In this document: positions 62,987 to 64,000 of the stretch, piece by piece
Layout of the letters: each line of letters opens with the position of its first letter
Numbering within the stretch: the stretch's first letter is position 1
NCBI GenBank assembly: GCA_015179025.1
Contig: WHUX01000153.1
Location: forward strand, 1 to 64,000
DNA length: 64,000 bases
Source of the DNA: Terfezia claveryi
Lineage: Eukaryota; Ascomycota; Pezizomycetes; Pezizales; Pezizaceae
Direction of reading: 5' to 3'
Program-made: the position numbers and the translations under genes
The notes under the pieces: model-generated
The model's database searches: none
What the model was told of the DNA's origin: nothing
What the model saw: only the letters and a program-made list of their open reading frames with translations

Positions 62987-64000
62987 ATTCCGCCGTTGGT
63001 TTGGTAACAGTCTACCGTTCTGCCAGAGATGGAAATCTTCCAGCCCCGTGGTAGATGTTCTCGAACACAGTCTCTATCTCCGCATGGCTGTGGCCTTTAG
63101 TAGGTTGCAATCTCGCCCCCCTCCTGGTCCACATATAGGTATGTGGCGCTTTTATACCGCAGTTTTTGCCTCCATGCCATTCATAAAAGTAATTCAGTGC
63201 CTCCGGCTGTGGGCCACCTCAACTTCGGCTGTACTCAGAGGGACATATCACACTGAGGTGGAACTAGTCGTTGCTTGGAATGTGAACTTGTTCTGGTCCT
63301 CCTGTTGTTTGTTTTCTTCCGGACGTCTCGTACTTCCACAGCTTTGGCAGTGGCATTTTACTTGATTGGAGCGGTCGTTGTGCGCCTGCACTTGTTGGGG
63401 ATGTGGAGGTGGATGGGGTATGAGATTCGGTGATTTCTGGCTCGCCTCTGTCCGAGGGCGAGCTTGACAGAGGAGAATAAACAAGTACATGTTGGTTGGG
63501 TTCTTGGGGGGCATACGCTTTTAACAACGACAGCCAAAGTCGATGGTTCACAGAGTGGCGCGATCCAGGAGGACCACGAAAGCCACCCTACCTACAGACA
63601 TTGTTCTTACAATCTATCTATTACGTGTATGTAGTTCCGCATTGGCTCCTCACATCAAGCACTATGAATACACCTTATACATGAGCTCCATGTATGATTT
63701 CTTTTATAAGAATAGATACTCGTTACTCCTATTCCGTCCCAGTAAGGGGACCATGAGGAGCCATCTGGAAATCCGGGTGGATTCAGGACAAGGAAAGCTC
63801 TATGTATAAGGATCACGGCGAGAAGTTGAACCTTCACAAACCCTCAGGCACACCTCCATCAACCTCCAAATACCCTCACTTGTGTGATACCATGTCGCCC
63901 TGAATATTTCTTTCTCCAGGCATTCGTTTCAAAAAACCCCGATGCTAGACTCCGGATCCCAAAGCAAATGCGTCCTACTGGTATGCAACCGAGGTTACCA
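62987..64000. other. Non-coding or unrecognised; LINE-tail remnant near 63715-63800
   Basis: Short ORFs on both strands lack recognisable motifs. At 63715-63800 a decayed minus-strand LINE 3' end is seen (TTACTCCTATTCCGTCCCAG, CATGAGGAGCCAT, GGTGGATTCA), without a clear tail or duplication. Confidence 0.45.

Noticed and set aside
1..64000. tRNA genes, origins, bacterial operons or prophage
   Set aside because: No cloverleaf I could fold by eye, no ribosome-binding-site-led operons; intron-bearing genes and Ty3/gypsy, LINE and Plavaka elements indicate a fungal genome. A tRNA scan would settle the tRNA part.

Overview
The window looks like a transposon-dense intergenic block of a filamentous ascomycete genome, quite possibly a Pezizomycete such as a truffle relative. 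The organism call is an inference from the mix of element families and from short GT-AG introns with CTAAC-like branch points. Nothing bacterial is present. Almost every long reading frame belongs to a mobile element, and most carry stop codons that transition mutations at Gln, Trp or Arg codons would explain.

Layout. 1-2.1 kb is the 3' end of a Ty3/gypsy element (G1). 2.1-7.64 kb is a second, heavily mutated chromovirus (G2) with a clear 3' LTR. 7.64-28.5 kb is one old Ty3/gypsy element on the + strand (B), cut into four pieces by three insertions. The first is a complete Ty3/gypsy chromovirus on the minus strand (A, 8220-20521, target duplication CGGAG), which itself holds a MULE (10960-13595, 9-bp duplication) and a solo LTR (18712-19394, 5-bp duplication). 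The second is a 738-bp palindromic element (C1, 8-bp duplication). The third is a 3016-bp palindromic element (D, 8-bp duplication). 28.5-30.9 kb holds a gag-like ORF between two polypurine tracts. 30.9-34.1 kb is a minus-strand Ty3/gypsy remnant (E). 34.1-35.4 kb is a truncated A-family LTR split by C2, a copy of C1 that differs at only two bases.

35.4-50 kb is richer in gene-like sequence: a degenerate DUF6532-type gene, an intact 409-codon ORF of unknown function, a three-exon small gene, and a Plavaka (CACTA-type) transposase gene with a canonical intron. Three fold-back or TIR structures lie among them, including a 1.4-kb inverted repeat. 50-64 kb holds two 5S rRNA-like genes, a Crinkler-type NTPase pseudogene, gag fragments, Tad1-like LINE fragments (three with clear target duplications), a two-exon small membrane protein gene, and part of another spliced gene next to LINE insertions.

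The most unusual content is the C1/C2/D family. These are non-autonomous elements with hAT-like ends (TAG(C/T)G... and 8-bp duplications) whose bodies are giant inverted repeats built from minisatellites. C and D share the same GAATTC-centred core repeat although they differ fourfold in length. No transposase for them is visible in the window.
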